From Cytobacillus sp. IB215665 (lineage in GTDB: Bacteria; Bacillota; Bacilli; Bacillales; SM2101): 64,000 bases of DNA. The notes under the pieces are model-generated. The model was not told the DNA's origin and searched no databases. It saw only the letters and a program-made list of their open reading frames with translations. Both the position numbers and the translations under genes were made by a program. The stretch is from contig NZ_JAXBME010000003.1 in the NCBI RefSeq assembly GCF_033963835.1, forward strand, positions 310,001 to 374,000. The letters run 5' to 3'. Shown piece by piece: positions 19,528 through 27,675 of the stretch. Each line of letters starts with the position of its first letter. Position 1 is the stretch's first letter.

Positions 19528-20115
19528 TTATCCGAATAATCTAGCAATAATGTGTTCTACATCTACGAGCATTTGCTTTCTAGTATTATCATCAACTGAT
19601 GGAACAGAACCAAAAAACTTATGCTCAAGTGTTTCAATACCAACAAAATCAAAAATACCATTATCTGTTGTTTGCTTCATTGCTCCAATCATACCAATTT
19701 GTTCATAATAATCCTCTGGATGACCAATCGTGTTTAATACTACTGCTTTTTTCCCCGCTAGCAGTTTTTCGTACCCTCCTTGTTCATTCACAGCATAAGC
19801 AAAACCGTAGGCAAAAACTCGATCTATATATCCTTTTAGAATAGCTGGAAGTCCAGTCCACCAAATTGGGTAAATCAATGTAATAACATCCGCCCACTTT
19901 ACATGTTCCTGCTCAGTCTGAATATCATTTGGTGTATTACCAGATTGAAAAGCAGCAAAATCATTTCCACTTAACACTGGTTCAAAATTTAAAGCGTATA
20001 AATCGCGAACAACGACTTCATTTCCTTGATCTTCTAGTCTACCTACCACTGTTTCGAGTATAGCATGATTAAAGCTTTGTGGATTTGGGTGTGCATAAAT
20101 AACTAAGTGCTTCAA
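19528..20115 (-). CDS. NAD(P)H dehydrogenase (quinone)/flavodoxin-fold oxidoreductase
   Basis: 195 residues of the NQO/KefF/MdaB flavodoxin-like family. It begins KHLVIYAHPNPQSFNHAILE (FMN/FAD phosphate loop), then VITLIYPIWWTGLPAILKGY and DRVFAYGFAY, which contact the flavin. It catalyses two-electron reduction of quinones or electrophiles. The start is TTG at 20115 behind AAAGGAGAG. It is downstream of the double-SnoaL gene in the same orientation (190 bp) and so may lie within reach of the Rrf2-controlled promoter. Confidence 0.9.
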   Translation of the reverse strand: MKHLVIYAHPNPQSFNHAILETVVGRLEDQGNEVVVRDLYALNFEPVLSGNDFAAFQSGNTPNDIQTEQEHVKWADVITLIYPIWWTGLPAILKGYIDRVFAYGFAYAVNEQGGYEKLLAGKKAVVLNTIGHPEDYYEQIGMIGAMKQTTDNGIFDFVGIETLEHKFFGSVPSVDDNTRKQMLVDVEHIIARLFG

Positions 20116-20304
20116 AAAAATCTCTCCTTTTATAATTGCTTCTTATTCGGTTTATATTGTTGCCCAAATTGATGAATTGTTAAACAATAACTAGATATTT
20201 ATATATATTCATTTACATTGAACGTTCAACAGATTTCCTTTACTGTTTGTCAAATAAAGTTAATGGTTATGAATAACAATTTATGAACTGAGAATGCTGT
20301 TCAT

Positions 20305-21069
20305 CTAGAACTTGTCGTTATTGTTTTTACGCTCCTCTTCAGGAATAATTGTCTCCATTACATCCCAATGCTCAGCAACCTTACCATTTTCTACTCTGAA
20401 TAAATCATAGAAAGAGGTGTGAGCACCTGCAAATGTTCCTTCACTAACTGTTAATACAAAATTACCTTGTCCAATAACCATATGAATTTTATCATAGATC
20501 ATTTCAATACCTTGTTTTGCCATACCTTCAAGTGCAATACCCAATCCAGAAAGGCCATCGGCAATTGCTGGATTATGTTGAATATAGTGATCACCCTCAA
20601 AGTAAGAGGTCAGTTTTTCTGGATTATTACCCATTAGTACATCCGAAACAAAGCTTTTAACTAATTCTTTGTTTTCTGCTGTTTTATCCTCATCCTGAAT
20701 GTCAATCGGACCATCTAGCATTGTATGTCCACTTGGTGTTTTATCTACCTTTTGCTGTAAGTTATCCCAATGTTCAACGATCTGACCGTTTTCAAAACGG
20801 AAAATATCAAATCCTACTTTCGGTCCGAAGAAGTCATAATCTGTGTGAGTGACAACAAAGTCACCGTCCACAAGGACTCTCTGTATATTAGCCTTTGTGC
20901 CAGCTGCTTTAAGGTCACTTAATGCCCCTAACATGACTTCTCTGCCATTTGGAAAAGTTAAATTATGTTGGATGTATTTATGTGGATTTATAAATTCTTG
21001 AATAGCAGTTGAATCTCCATTTTCAAGACTAGTTAATACTTGAATTACTTTTTCTTTATTCGTTGTCAT
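20305..21069 (-). CDS. Double SnoaL/NTF2-like protein
   Basis: 254 residues made of two SnoaL-like cone-fold domains in tandem (about 1-115 and 130-250). Each has the pattern IQHNxxxxDG/NG, a central Gly-rich turn, and DxFRxENGxxxEHWD (FDIFRFENGQIVEHWD and FYDLFRVENGKVAEHWD). Such proteins act as cyclases or isomerases or bind small organic ligands; no activity can be assigned. ATG follows TTAGGAGG. The promoter overlaps operator sites facing the divergent Rrf2 regulator, so induction by that regulator's signal is likely. Confidence 0.85.
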   Translation of the reverse strand: MTTNKEKVIQVLTSLENGDSTAIQEFINPHKYIQHNLTFPNGREVMLGALSDLKAAGTKANIQRVLVDGDFVVTHTDYDFFGPKVGFDIFRFENGQIVEHWDNLQQKVDKTPSGHTMLDGPIDIQDEDKTAENKELVKSFVSDVLMGNNPEKLTSYFEGDHYIQHNPAIADGLSGLGIALEGMAKQGIEMIYDKIHMVIGQGNFVLTVSEGTFAGAHTSFYDLFRVENGKVAEHWDVMETIIPEEERKNNNDKF

Positions 21070-21090
21070 TATAAAGCCTCCTAAAGTTAA

Positions 21091-21130
21091 TTGTAACTAT
21101 ATTGATTACATGTAACTATATTAATTACAA
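21091..21130. promoter_or_regulatory. Tandem Rrf2-type operators over the SnoaL-gene promoter
   Basis: TTGTAACTATATTGATTACA (21091-21110) and TGTAACTATATTAATTACAA (21111-21130) are adjacent imperfect palindromes of the form TGTAAY-N8-RTTACA. The second overlaps the -10 of the minus-strand promoter. They are the likely binding sites of the divergent Rrf2 regulator. Confidence 0.75.
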
Positions 21131-21146
21131 TTAGTATGTTTGTCAA
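21118..21146 (-). promoter_or_regulatory. Sigma-A promoter of the double-SnoaL gene
   Basis: On the minus strand TTGACA (21146-21141), a 17-base spacer and TAATAT (21123-21118). The -10 lies inside the operator, a classic repressor-blocked arrangement. Confidence 0.8.
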
Positions 21147-21178
21147 CACTTTTTAAATTTTTAAGTTATAATAAATAC

Positions 21179-21199
21179 TTGTAATATAATTAGTTACAA
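21179..21199. promoter_or_regulatory. Third Rrf2-type operator, upstream of the regulator gene
   Basis: TTGTAATATAATTAGTTACA matches the two operators near 21100 and lies about 45 bp before the regulator start. It suggests autoregulation. Confidence 0.7.
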
Positions 21200-21241
21200 C
21201 TTTATTCTGAAATTAATATATTTATGAGGAAGGTGACTACA

Positions 21242-21676
21242 ATGTCCATAAGCAGTCGTTTTGCTGTTGGAATTCATATACTAGCTCTCATCGAAATAAA
21301 CAAAGACGGTGTTAGCACTTCAGAATATATAGCAGGAAGTGTAAACACTAATCCTGCAGTCATCCGAAAGATTATGGGGATGCTAAAAAAAGCAGATTTG
21401 GTCAAAGTTCAACCAGGTATAGCGGGAGCTGACCTTGCTAGAGATTTATCTCATATTACTTTACTAGACGTTTATAAGGCCGTTAATGTCGTTCAAGAAA
21501 AAGAATTATTTAGTGTTCATGAAAGTCCAAATCCAGCTTGTCCAGTGGGAAGAAACATTCAGGATACTATTGCTCCCCTTTTTTCAGTTGCCCAATTAGC
21601 TTTAGAAAAAGCTTTAGGAAGTGTAACGATCGAAGATGTTGTTAATGATATTCTTCAAAAGGAAACGGATAATTAA
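21242..21676 (+). CDS. Rrf2-family transcriptional regulator, YwnA-like
   Basis: 144 residues from the ATG at 21242, chosen because GAGGAAGGTGA lies at the right distance; an upstream in-frame ATG at 21224 overlaps that site. The N-terminal winged helix (SRFAVGIHILALIEIN, TNPAVIRKIMGMLKKA) is followed by a dimerisation helix. It has only one cysteine in the usual cluster region (NPACPVG), so Fe-S binding is not expected; it resembles B. subtilis YwnA, possibly sensing electrophiles by thiol chemistry. It is divergent from the SnoaL gene and probably represses it. Confidence 0.88.
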   Translation: MSISSRFAVGIHILALIEINKDGVSTSEYIAGSVNTNPAVIRKIMGMLKKADLVKVQPGIAGADLARDLSHITLLDVYKAVNVVQEKELFSVHESPNPACPVGRNIQDTIAPLFSVAQLALEKALGSVTIEDVVNDILQKETDN

Positions 21677-21741
21677 CTCTTGTAAATATAATTTTTCATT
21701 ACCTATAAACACATGTCATCTATGTGAAATGAGTAAACAGC

Positions 21742-21770
21742 GAGGTGCACATTTATGCACCTCTAATTTT
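21742..21770 (+). terminator. Terminator of the Rrf2-family gene
   Basis: GAGGTGCA and TGCACCTC form an 8-bp stem with a 6-nt loop, followed by TAATTTTT. Confidence 0.8.
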
Positions 21771-22302
21771 TGGAGTTAGTCTAGTAGTTAATTCTTGTAG
21801 AACCTTAACTGATCTATTGTACGTTTTCGTATAATTGAAATTTTCTTTGATTCAAATACTCTCAAACAGCTCCTGTGAACCCAAGGCTTTATCCACTATA
21901 AATAACACATGTTTGCCCCGCCGTATACCATCATTGCGTTGAAATGTATCAATGACAAATGGGCAGTCACAAACAATACAATTCTCATCTTTTACTGTAG
22001 TTGTATACCTGCACAACATGGACTCACCTTCTAAAAGTACTACTCGTGTACCGACCTATAATAAAGGATAGCTTCAATAAAATTTTTTCAGCTTAATTTC
22101 ATTTCTATGATTTGTTATATAGACTAGTCAGTAATTTATTTGTGTTTATAAAAAGTTCTGATACGTAAAATAACTTGAACTTATGGAGTATTGGGATGAT
22201 GATATTTCAGTCTTAAGGATGAGAGAAAAACAATCTAACGGTCGGTTTAAAAAATAGCGCATCGGCTTATACTTAAAGTATCAAAAGTAAAGGGTGATGA
22301 CA

Positions 22303-22434
22303 GTGTTAAAAGGAATCATTAGACGCCAACGAAAAAATAAAGTTAATATAGATATATATAAGAAAATTGAAGAAAGAAAGCAAGAAGTGTTGATGAAGGA
22401 TAGTGCTTCCCCTAAACGTTATTTGATTATTTAA
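22303..22434 (+). CDS. Small basic hypothetical protein (43 aa)
   Basis: GTG at 22303 follows AAAGGGTG by 6 bases; an in-frame ATG at 22297 is too close to that site. The product (MLKGIIRRQRKNKVN, then a charged helix and a short hydrophobic end) is strongly basic. A hairpin terminator lies 230 bp downstream. No homologue is recognised. It may be a real small protein or chance. Confidence 0.4.
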   Translation: MLKGIIRRQRKNKVNIDIYKKIEERKQEVLMKDSASPKRYLII

Positions 22435-22453
22435 AAAAATTTCGGTTCAAAAT

Positions 22454-22593
22454 CTCTAACCGTAAACTTTGTTGCTATTTGTATCAAATTAGGAGCGTAA
22501 AACATGGTTTTATACGTTTGTCATAGGTTTACAGAAGGAAATGTGCTAGGCGTTCTAGTTGTGTAAGTATTTATTCTTAGCTAGAAAACAGCC
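22454..22593 (-). repeat. Dispersed intergenic repeat, copy 5 (inverted)
   Basis: Inverted orientation: CTCTAACCGTAAACTTTGTT at the left and CTAGAAAACAGCC at the right, with the middle GGTTTACAGAAGGAAATG and AGTTGTGTAAGTATTTA. Confidence 0.6.
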
Positions 22594-22664
22594 TTTTAAA
22601 GAAGAAAATGCCGTGAACCTTTAGTTATACCGAGTTTATTTCATTGAATAACGATTATTACGTA

Positions 22665-22689
22665 AACAGCCTAATGCGGGCTGTTTTTT
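22665..22689 (+). terminator. Hairpin terminator
   Basis: AACAGCC pairs with GGCTGTT, followed by TTTTTA. It is immediately followed by repeat copy 6. Confidence 0.7.
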
Positions 22690-22692
22690 ATT

Positions 22693-22850
22693 GCTCTTTT
22701 CGTAAATATTGTTTTGTTATCAAATTAGTACTAAAAAAAGTGATTTTATTTTGTTAGTCATTGTTGTACAGAAGAAAATGATACCACGAACTCTATTTGT
22801 GTACGTGTTTACTTCTTAATACGAAGACAACAATCAATGTGAAAACAGCT
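22693..22850 (-). repeat. Dispersed intergenic repeat, copy 6 (inverted, nearly complete)
   Basis: GCTCTTTTCGTAAATATTGT at the left and ATCAATGTGAAAACAGC at the right form the inverted ends. Internal segments include TTGTACAGAAGAAAATGATA and CTATTTGTGTACGTGTTTAC. It is one of the best copies (158 bp) for building the family consensus. Confidence 0.7.
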
Positions 22851-22931
22851 TTTTTTTAGGAATTGAATTGTAACTAAATATACAATTGAGCAAGTCCCCA
22901 TACCGTAATGACACTCCATTTTGTAACAATC

Positions 22932-22963
22932 GAAAACAGGGATGCATAAACTGCATCCCTGTT
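22932..22963 (-). terminator. Terminator of yheA
   Basis: ACAGGGATGCA and TGCATCCCTGT form an 11-bp stem with a 5-nt loop, followed by TTTTCG on the minus strand. Confidence 0.8.
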
Positions 22964-22988
22964 TCACTGTTCACAACACATAATGATT

Positions 22989-23342
22989 TTATTGCTCCAT
23001 ATTACCGTATAACTCTTCTAGTGGGTTCATCATTATTTTGGAAAGCTCGCTAATAACCATGCTCATTCTTTGTTCAGCTTCCATGAGTTTTGAGATGGTC
23101 GTATGTTGTTGGATTAAAGCAGCTGACTGTTGAGCCTTCTCTACCTCTTCGTCAGAAATATCTTCACCCATCATTTGCTTTTGTTGTAGCATTAGCTGAA
23201 CTTCACGGAAGTTATCAAACATACGCTTAGCTGAAGCATCATTGTTTACTTCATTATAGAGCTGTTGTAATTGCTTAAAATCCTCACTATTGCGAATTGC
23301 TTTCTCTAATTCGTAAGCAACATCATATAAATTATTTGACAT
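22989..23342 (-). CDS. yheA: YheA (UPF0342, YlbF/YmcA-type) helical protein
   Basis: 117 residues, the same length as B. subtilis YheA. It is all-helical and Gln/Glu/Met-rich: NLYDVAYELEKAIRNSEDFK, VNNDASAKRMFDNFREVQ and EEVEKAQQSAALIQQHTTIS. YlbF/YmcA relatives act as RNase Y/biofilm accessory factors, but YheA itself has no established role. ATG lies behind TAGGAGG. It sits 180 bp after yheB on the same strand, and the yheA-yheB-yheC/D neighbourhood is kept from B. subtilis. Confidence 0.92.
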   Translation of the reverse strand: MSNNLYDVAYELEKAIRNSEDFKQLQQLYNEVNNDASAKRMFDNFREVQLMLQQKQMMGEDISDEEVEKAQQSAALIQQHTTISKLMEAEQRMSMVISELSKIMMNPLEELYGNMEQ

Positions 23343-23525
23343 TAAATAGCCTCCTAGTTTTTTTTACGATGCGAACTCTTACACTATAACAAACATCTAA
23401 AGTATGATTAACACATTCCTTCTTACCTATGAGTATGCAAAATCCATACTAGATGTTATGCATCAGTGCTTGCAATTATCCAATATACACTTTAATTAAG
23501 TATACTTTATATCCATTTTGTATAA

Positions 23526-24668
23526 TTACTTAATAAATAATACAATAAAAGCTTGAATTAAACCAATCATACCACCAAGCAATGCCCCTAAATAGGTGAT
23601 CATTTTAAATTCTCTTCGTGAAATGGATAATACCATTTCTTCTAACCGCTCAACAGGAAATGATTCTACTTGTGTACGTACTATATCTGCTAAATGCAAT
23701 CGCTCCATCATTCTTTCTGTTCGATTCGCTATAAAATCCGTAGCTAGCTCAACTGTTTTTGGAACCATGTCATTCAGTACCCGATCTTTATACGGCTTTA
23801 ATACTTCACTTACCTCTTTCTCCATATACACGTTCACAGCTATGCGCTTATGAATGGTTTGCTTTAAGAATGATAATATTTTGTCTCGAGGAATATCTTT
23901 TTCTAGTTCTCCTATTTTACGTTCTTGAAGTTTAAGCCATTCATTTTCTAACATGTTGACAACTAATTGTTTTGTGCCGTCATTCTTTAAAAATTTTATT
24001 ATTTCTGGTTGAACCTTGTCTACCAAGCTTGTGTTGCCAAGAAACATTTGTAGCATGCCTCCTAGCATACCACTTCGACTAGCCAAAAAATCATCAATCA
24101 TACGTGATAGTCTGTCTTTTCCTTCGCTGCTTTCGAAAAAAACAACACCCTTCGAAATAATATATTCTGTCAATAAAGGAAGCTTATCATTTGCCTTTAA
24201 TAGTAAGTCAGTCGGTATGACTTCTCGAATAGACTTTTCTCCGTTGTCATTCATCATTTGAATATATTTATTCTCTATAAGCATAGACAATTTATGTTCA
24301 ACAACTAATGAAGGATTTTCCACACCCATTTTTGTAATTAACTCTTCAATTGTAAAAGTTGAAGAAAATAAACGGTCTCCTTCTTCCTTAACCCACTTCA
24401 CTGCATCTTCTTGAAAGTTGTTATCTAATAACTTCCTTCGTAAGCTTTCTGGAGTAAGCAAATGATCAACTACCATTCTTCCAAGCTGGTTTGCTAATTC
24501 TTCCCTTCGCTTTGGGATTAAGCCTGGAGTAAACGGTAACTGCTTTCCAAATAGATACACCGGATGATAAGGACGAAATAACATTCTAATTGCTAAGGAG
24601 TTCGTTATCCCACCAATAGCTGCTCCGATCAAAACCATAGTAAATATTACTAAAACACTTTCCAACAT
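23526..24668 (-). CDS. yheB: YheB (DUF445) membrane protein
   Basis: 380 residues with one membrane helix at each end (about 4-22 and 355-378) and a long helical middle of DUF445 repeats. The N-terminus [20 protein letters not shown] and [20 protein letters not shown] are hallmark motifs. The function is unknown; B. subtilis YheB is a close match in length and context. ATG at 24668 lies behind GAAAGG. It is divergent from the first ATP-grasp gene, sharing a 95-bp regulatory gap. Confidence 0.93.
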   Translation of the reverse strand: MLESVLVIFTMVLIGAAIGGITNSLAIRMLFRPYHPVYLFGKQLPFTPGLIPKRREELANQLGRMVVDHLLTPESLRRKLLDNNFQEDAVKWVKEEGDRLFSSTFTIEELITKMGVENPSLVVEHKLSMLIENKYIQMMNDNGEKSIREVIPTDLLLKANDKLPLLTEYIISKGVVFFESSEGKDRLSRMIDDFLASRSGMLGGMLQMFLGNTSLVDKVQPEIIKFLKNDGTKQLVVNMLENEWLKLQERKIGELEKDIPRDKILSFLKQTIHKRIAVNVYMEKEVSEVLKPYKDRVLNDMVPKTVELATDFIANRTERMMERLHLADIVRTQVESFPVERLEEMVLSISRREFKMITYLGALLGGMIGLIQAFIVLFIK

Positions 24669-24687
24669 CCATCAACCTTTCATCGTC

Positions 24688-24715
24688 ACAAAATATATAA
24701 CATTATCATACGATA
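24688..24715 (+). promoter_or_regulatory. Possible sigma-K/sigma-E-type promoter
   Basis: CATACGATA (24707-24715) fits the mother-cell -10 pattern CATAnnnTA, and an AC dinucleotide lies 17 bases upstream (24688-24689), as for sigma-K. Late sporulation expression would suit a coat-associated protein. The -35 is weakly informative, so this is tentative. Confidence 0.4.
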
Positions 24716-24763
24716 CGATATCAGCGTATGCCTATATAAAATAATGAAATAATGGGGTTTCTT

Positions 24764-26149
24764 ATGATGACAAAGCCATTAAGAGTTCAAATTTCTCCAA
24801 TAATTACTGAAATACCTACAGAATCAGATACTATTCAAATACCTAAAAGAATATTTGCTCTATTAAAATGTCAAGAGACAATGAATATTACTTGTCACAA
24901 GCTTACCAAAAACGCAGAAATCGTTCGTATTGAGGAAAAAGACCTAAATTTATATTTTAGCATACAACTGCTAAATAAGCTTAATTTACCTACAATTCCT
25001 TTTACTGCTTCAATAAAACATATACATCAATCGAATGAATTAGAGATTGGCCCCTTCATAGCAATATTAACTGATATTAAAAAGAATGATGATCAATTTA
25101 CTTTTGGTTCACTCCAATTATATTGCGAAGAGATTGCTCAATATTGTCATAAAGTAGGTGTACTATTTTACACCTTGTCACCCAAAACCTTCCGCAAACA
25201 ACAAATGAAAGGTTTGATATATAACAATTTAGACAACAACTGGGTTGAGTCATCTGTACCGCTGCCTCATGTTGTACACAATCGAATACATTCAAGAAAA
25301 AGCGAGCAATCAACAACTTTTTCAAACGTAAAAGAGGCACTTCATGAATTAAATATACCATTTTTTAACGACCGATATATTAATAAATGGGATGCTTATA
25401 CTATACTTTCGAATGAAGATTATCTACAACCATACCTTCCAGAGACACTTTTATTGCAAAATAAGCAAGACATTCATGACTTAATAACAAAATTTGATAC
25501 AGTTTTCATAAAACCTATTCACGGCAGTCAAGGCAAAAGAATTTTTCAAATAAAAAGAAAAGATCATGAATTTATACTTGATTACACAACCTTTACTGCT
25601 GAAATAGAACACAAATATGATTCATTTATTACATTATTTAAATCACTTAGACCACGGCTAATCAAAGAAGCATTTGTCGGTCAGCAAGGGTTAAATTTAT
25701 TAACTGTTGACAATCGTCCAGTTGATTTCCGCATTCTATGTCATTGTAGAAACCATACAGAATGGACTATCACGTCCGCAGTAGCACGCGTTTCTGCTGC
25801 TGGTCAATTCGTATCGAACATATATCAAGGAGGAGAATTCATACGTGTTGCAGACTGTTTACAACAGAGCTTTGATCAAACAACTGCTAAACATATTCAT
25901 AAATTACTGAAAGAGCTAGCAATTGAAATCGCTTCTGTCATAAGTAAAGCAATAGATGGCCTGTATGGTGAATTAGGTATTGATTTAGCAGTAGATAACA
26001 TGGGGCATCCATGGATTATCGAAATAAATACTAAGCCTTCAAAAAATCATGACCCAAAACGAAAACAAGATACAATTAGACCTTCAGCGAAGGCAATTGT
26101 CAATCATTGTCTTAATTTAGCCAATTTTTTTAACGAAGGAGTGAATTAA
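24764..26149 (+). CDS. YheC/YheD-family ATP-grasp protein 1 (coat-associated)
   Basis: 461 residues from ATG 24764, six bases after GGGG; an upstream ATG at 24752 is part of that site. It has the long YheD layout: an N-terminal region with EIGPFIAILTD, a linker domain with VPLPHVVHNRI, then an ATP-grasp domain with VFIKPIHGSQGKRIF (ATP-binding Lys and Gly-rich loop), PVDFRIL, GELGIDLAVD and WIIEINTKPS (metal ligands). B. subtilis YheC and YheD associate with the spore coat. The ligated substrate is unknown. It is separated by only 1 base from the next gene. Confidence 0.9.
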   Translation: MMTKPLRVQISPIITEIPTESDTIQIPKRIFALLKCQETMNITCHKLTKNAEIVRIEEKDLNLYFSIQLLNKLNLPTIPFTASIKHIHQSNELEIGPFIAILTDIKKNDDQFTFGSLQLYCEEIAQYCHKVGVLFYTLSPKTFRKQQMKGLIYNNLDNNWVESSVPLPHVVHNRIHSRKSEQSTTFSNVKEALHELNIPFFNDRYINKWDAYTILSNEDYLQPYLPETLLLQNKQDIHDLITKFDTVFIKPIHGSQGKRIFQIKRKDHEFILDYTTFTAEIEHKYDSFITLFKSLRPRLIKEAFVGQQGLNLLTVDNRPVDFRILCHCRNHTEWTITSAVARVSAAGQFVSNIYQGGEFIRVADCLQQSFDQTTAKHIHKLLKELAIEIASVISKAIDGLYGELGIDLAVDNMGHPWIIEINTKPSKNHDPKRKQDTIRPSAKAIVNHCLNLANFFNEGVN

Positions 26150-26150
26150 C

Positions 26151-27224
26151 ATGAAACAATTTGGTTTTTTAACCCTTCTTCCAAATCAAGAACGAGGTTA
26201 TGCAACCGAAATTGCAAAGCATGCTGAAGCATTTAATATCACAGTTTATCGACTTACACCCTTATCAATTGATCCAAATACTGAATTAGTACATGGAGAA
26301 AAATTTGATCTGACAACAAATACGTGGGTGCAGGATACATTTCCTATCCCAACTGTCCTTTACGACCGTTGCTTTTACAGTCAAAATGAAATTTCAATGA
26401 AAAGTAAACCTATCGTTAATTGGCTAAAGACAAGGCCAGATACTATTTTTCTCGGCTATGGCTTACCGAATAAATGGGAAATCTATAAAATTCTAAACAA
26501 TGACCCTATCCTTTCTCACTATATTCCAAAAACTGAAAAGGTTACATCTCGGCATAAAGTGATCCAATCCCTTAGAAAAACAAAACAAGTACTACTAAAA
26601 CCTGAAAGTGGTTCACAAGGAAGAGGCGTTATAAGCCTTTCAGTTAAAGATCAATATATTGAAGCAAAAACCCATCGTAAGGAAAAAGTTATTACAAAAC
26701 AATTTCAACATAAGCCAGAATTTATATCATGGTTAACAAAACTGTTAACAGTCCAACCCTACCTTATGCAACCTTTGTTGTCGCTTCACGATGAAAAACA
26801 TCGACCATTTGATATTCGTGTTCTCCTACAAAAAAATGAAACAGGTCATTGGATTGAAAGAGGACGTGGTATTCGAAGGGGGCATCAAAACGATTTAATT
26901 TCAAATATCCATGGTGGGGGTATGTACATTCCATTTGAAAATTGGTTAGATGCACTCTCAACGAATACAAATAACATTATTAAAGATGAATTAGAAACGA
27001 TCATCGATCGGGTACCACAAATATTAGAGGGGCAATTTTCTGAACTATTTGAGCTTGGAATTGATATTGGACTTGATCAAGATAATAAAATTTGGCTAAT
27101 TGACACGAACTCTAAACCTGGGAGAAGCGTTATTTTTCAACTTAATTCGAATAAAGAGTTGGAGCTCTTTGCCGCCCCCCTCCTATATAGCAAACACCTT
27201 ACGAAGAATATGACTACTTCATAA
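26151..27224 (+). CDS. YheC/YheD-family ATP-grasp protein 2 (YheC-like, short form)
   Basis: 357 residues, close to B. subtilis YheC. The start GFLTLLPNQERGYATEIAKH, then FPIPTVLYDRCFY, and the ATP-grasp core VLLKPESGSQGRGVISL, PFDIRVLLQKN, ELGIDIGLD and IWLIDTNSKPGR. The usual EINSKP metal motif reads DTNSKP here. The ribosome binding site GAAGGAG lies in the end of the previous gene, indicating coupling. It is followed by a 450-bp gap holding two repeat elements. Confidence 0.9.
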   Translation: MKQFGFLTLLPNQERGYATEIAKHAEAFNITVYRLTPLSIDPNTELVHGEKFDLTTNTWVQDTFPIPTVLYDRCFYSQNEISMKSKPIVNWLKTRPDTIFLGYGLPNKWEIYKILNNDPILSHYIPKTEKVTSRHKVIQSLRKTKQVLLKPESGSQGRGVISLSVKDQYIEAKTHRKEKVITKQFQHKPEFISWLTKLLTVQPYLMQPLLSLHDEKHRPFDIRVLLQKNETGHWIERGRGIRRGHQNDLISNIHGGGMYIPFENWLDALSTNTNNIIKDELETIIDRVPQILEGQFSELFELGIDIGLDQDNKIWLIDTNSKPGRSVIFQLNSNKELELFAAPLLYSKHLTKNMTTS

Positions 27225-27299
27225 AAGAAAAGAGTCAGGAAACCCTTTATTAATAATTACATGATGTATTAGCTACTTGAATACTAGTGTATAAAGAAA

Positions 27300-27450
27300 T
27301 TTTTACCGTTTTACACATCCTAATAATTAGTCCTTTGTCCATTTAAGACATAAACACGTATATACAATACAGTTTCCTGGCATCTTTTCTTCCTTAGATA
27401 CTATTTCTTAAATATAAGTAAATAAAAAAACATAGTTTACGAAAAAAGCC
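27300..27450 (+). repeat. Dispersed intergenic repeat, copy 7 (left of a tandem pair)
   Basis: The right end is clear (ACATAGTTTACGAAAAAAGC), as is ATAAACACGTATATACAATA. The left end is diverged and its boundary approximate. It lies inside the ATP-grasp cluster. Confidence 0.6.
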
Positions 27451-27458
27451 TTGTAATA

Positions 27459-27625
27459 GGCTGTTTTCGCATTACTTGTTACTTTGAGTAAAAAGAGCTA
27501 AACACGAAGTTAACTAACGTTCGGGGCATCTTTTCTTCTATAAATACTTGAACAATCATTTCATAATAATCATCAGATTCTCAACTTTAAGAGGAAAACA
27601 AGCAACATAGTTTACGAAAAGAGCC
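27459..27625 (+). repeat. Dispersed intergenic repeat, copy 8 (right of a tandem pair)
   Basis: A full-length copy of 167 bp from GGCTGTTTTCGCATTACTTG to CATAGTTTACGAAAAGAGCC. Only 8 bases separate it from copy 7. It ends 50 bp before the next ATP-grasp gene. Confidence 0.7.
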
Positions 27626-27675
27626 ATTTTAAAATGAAACAATCATTAAGACGATTTAGTAGGAGCTGAATAAGC

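Noticed and set aside
22435-22988. Insertion sequence
   Set aside because: No transposase frame; the two inverted repeat copies are short non-coding elements.
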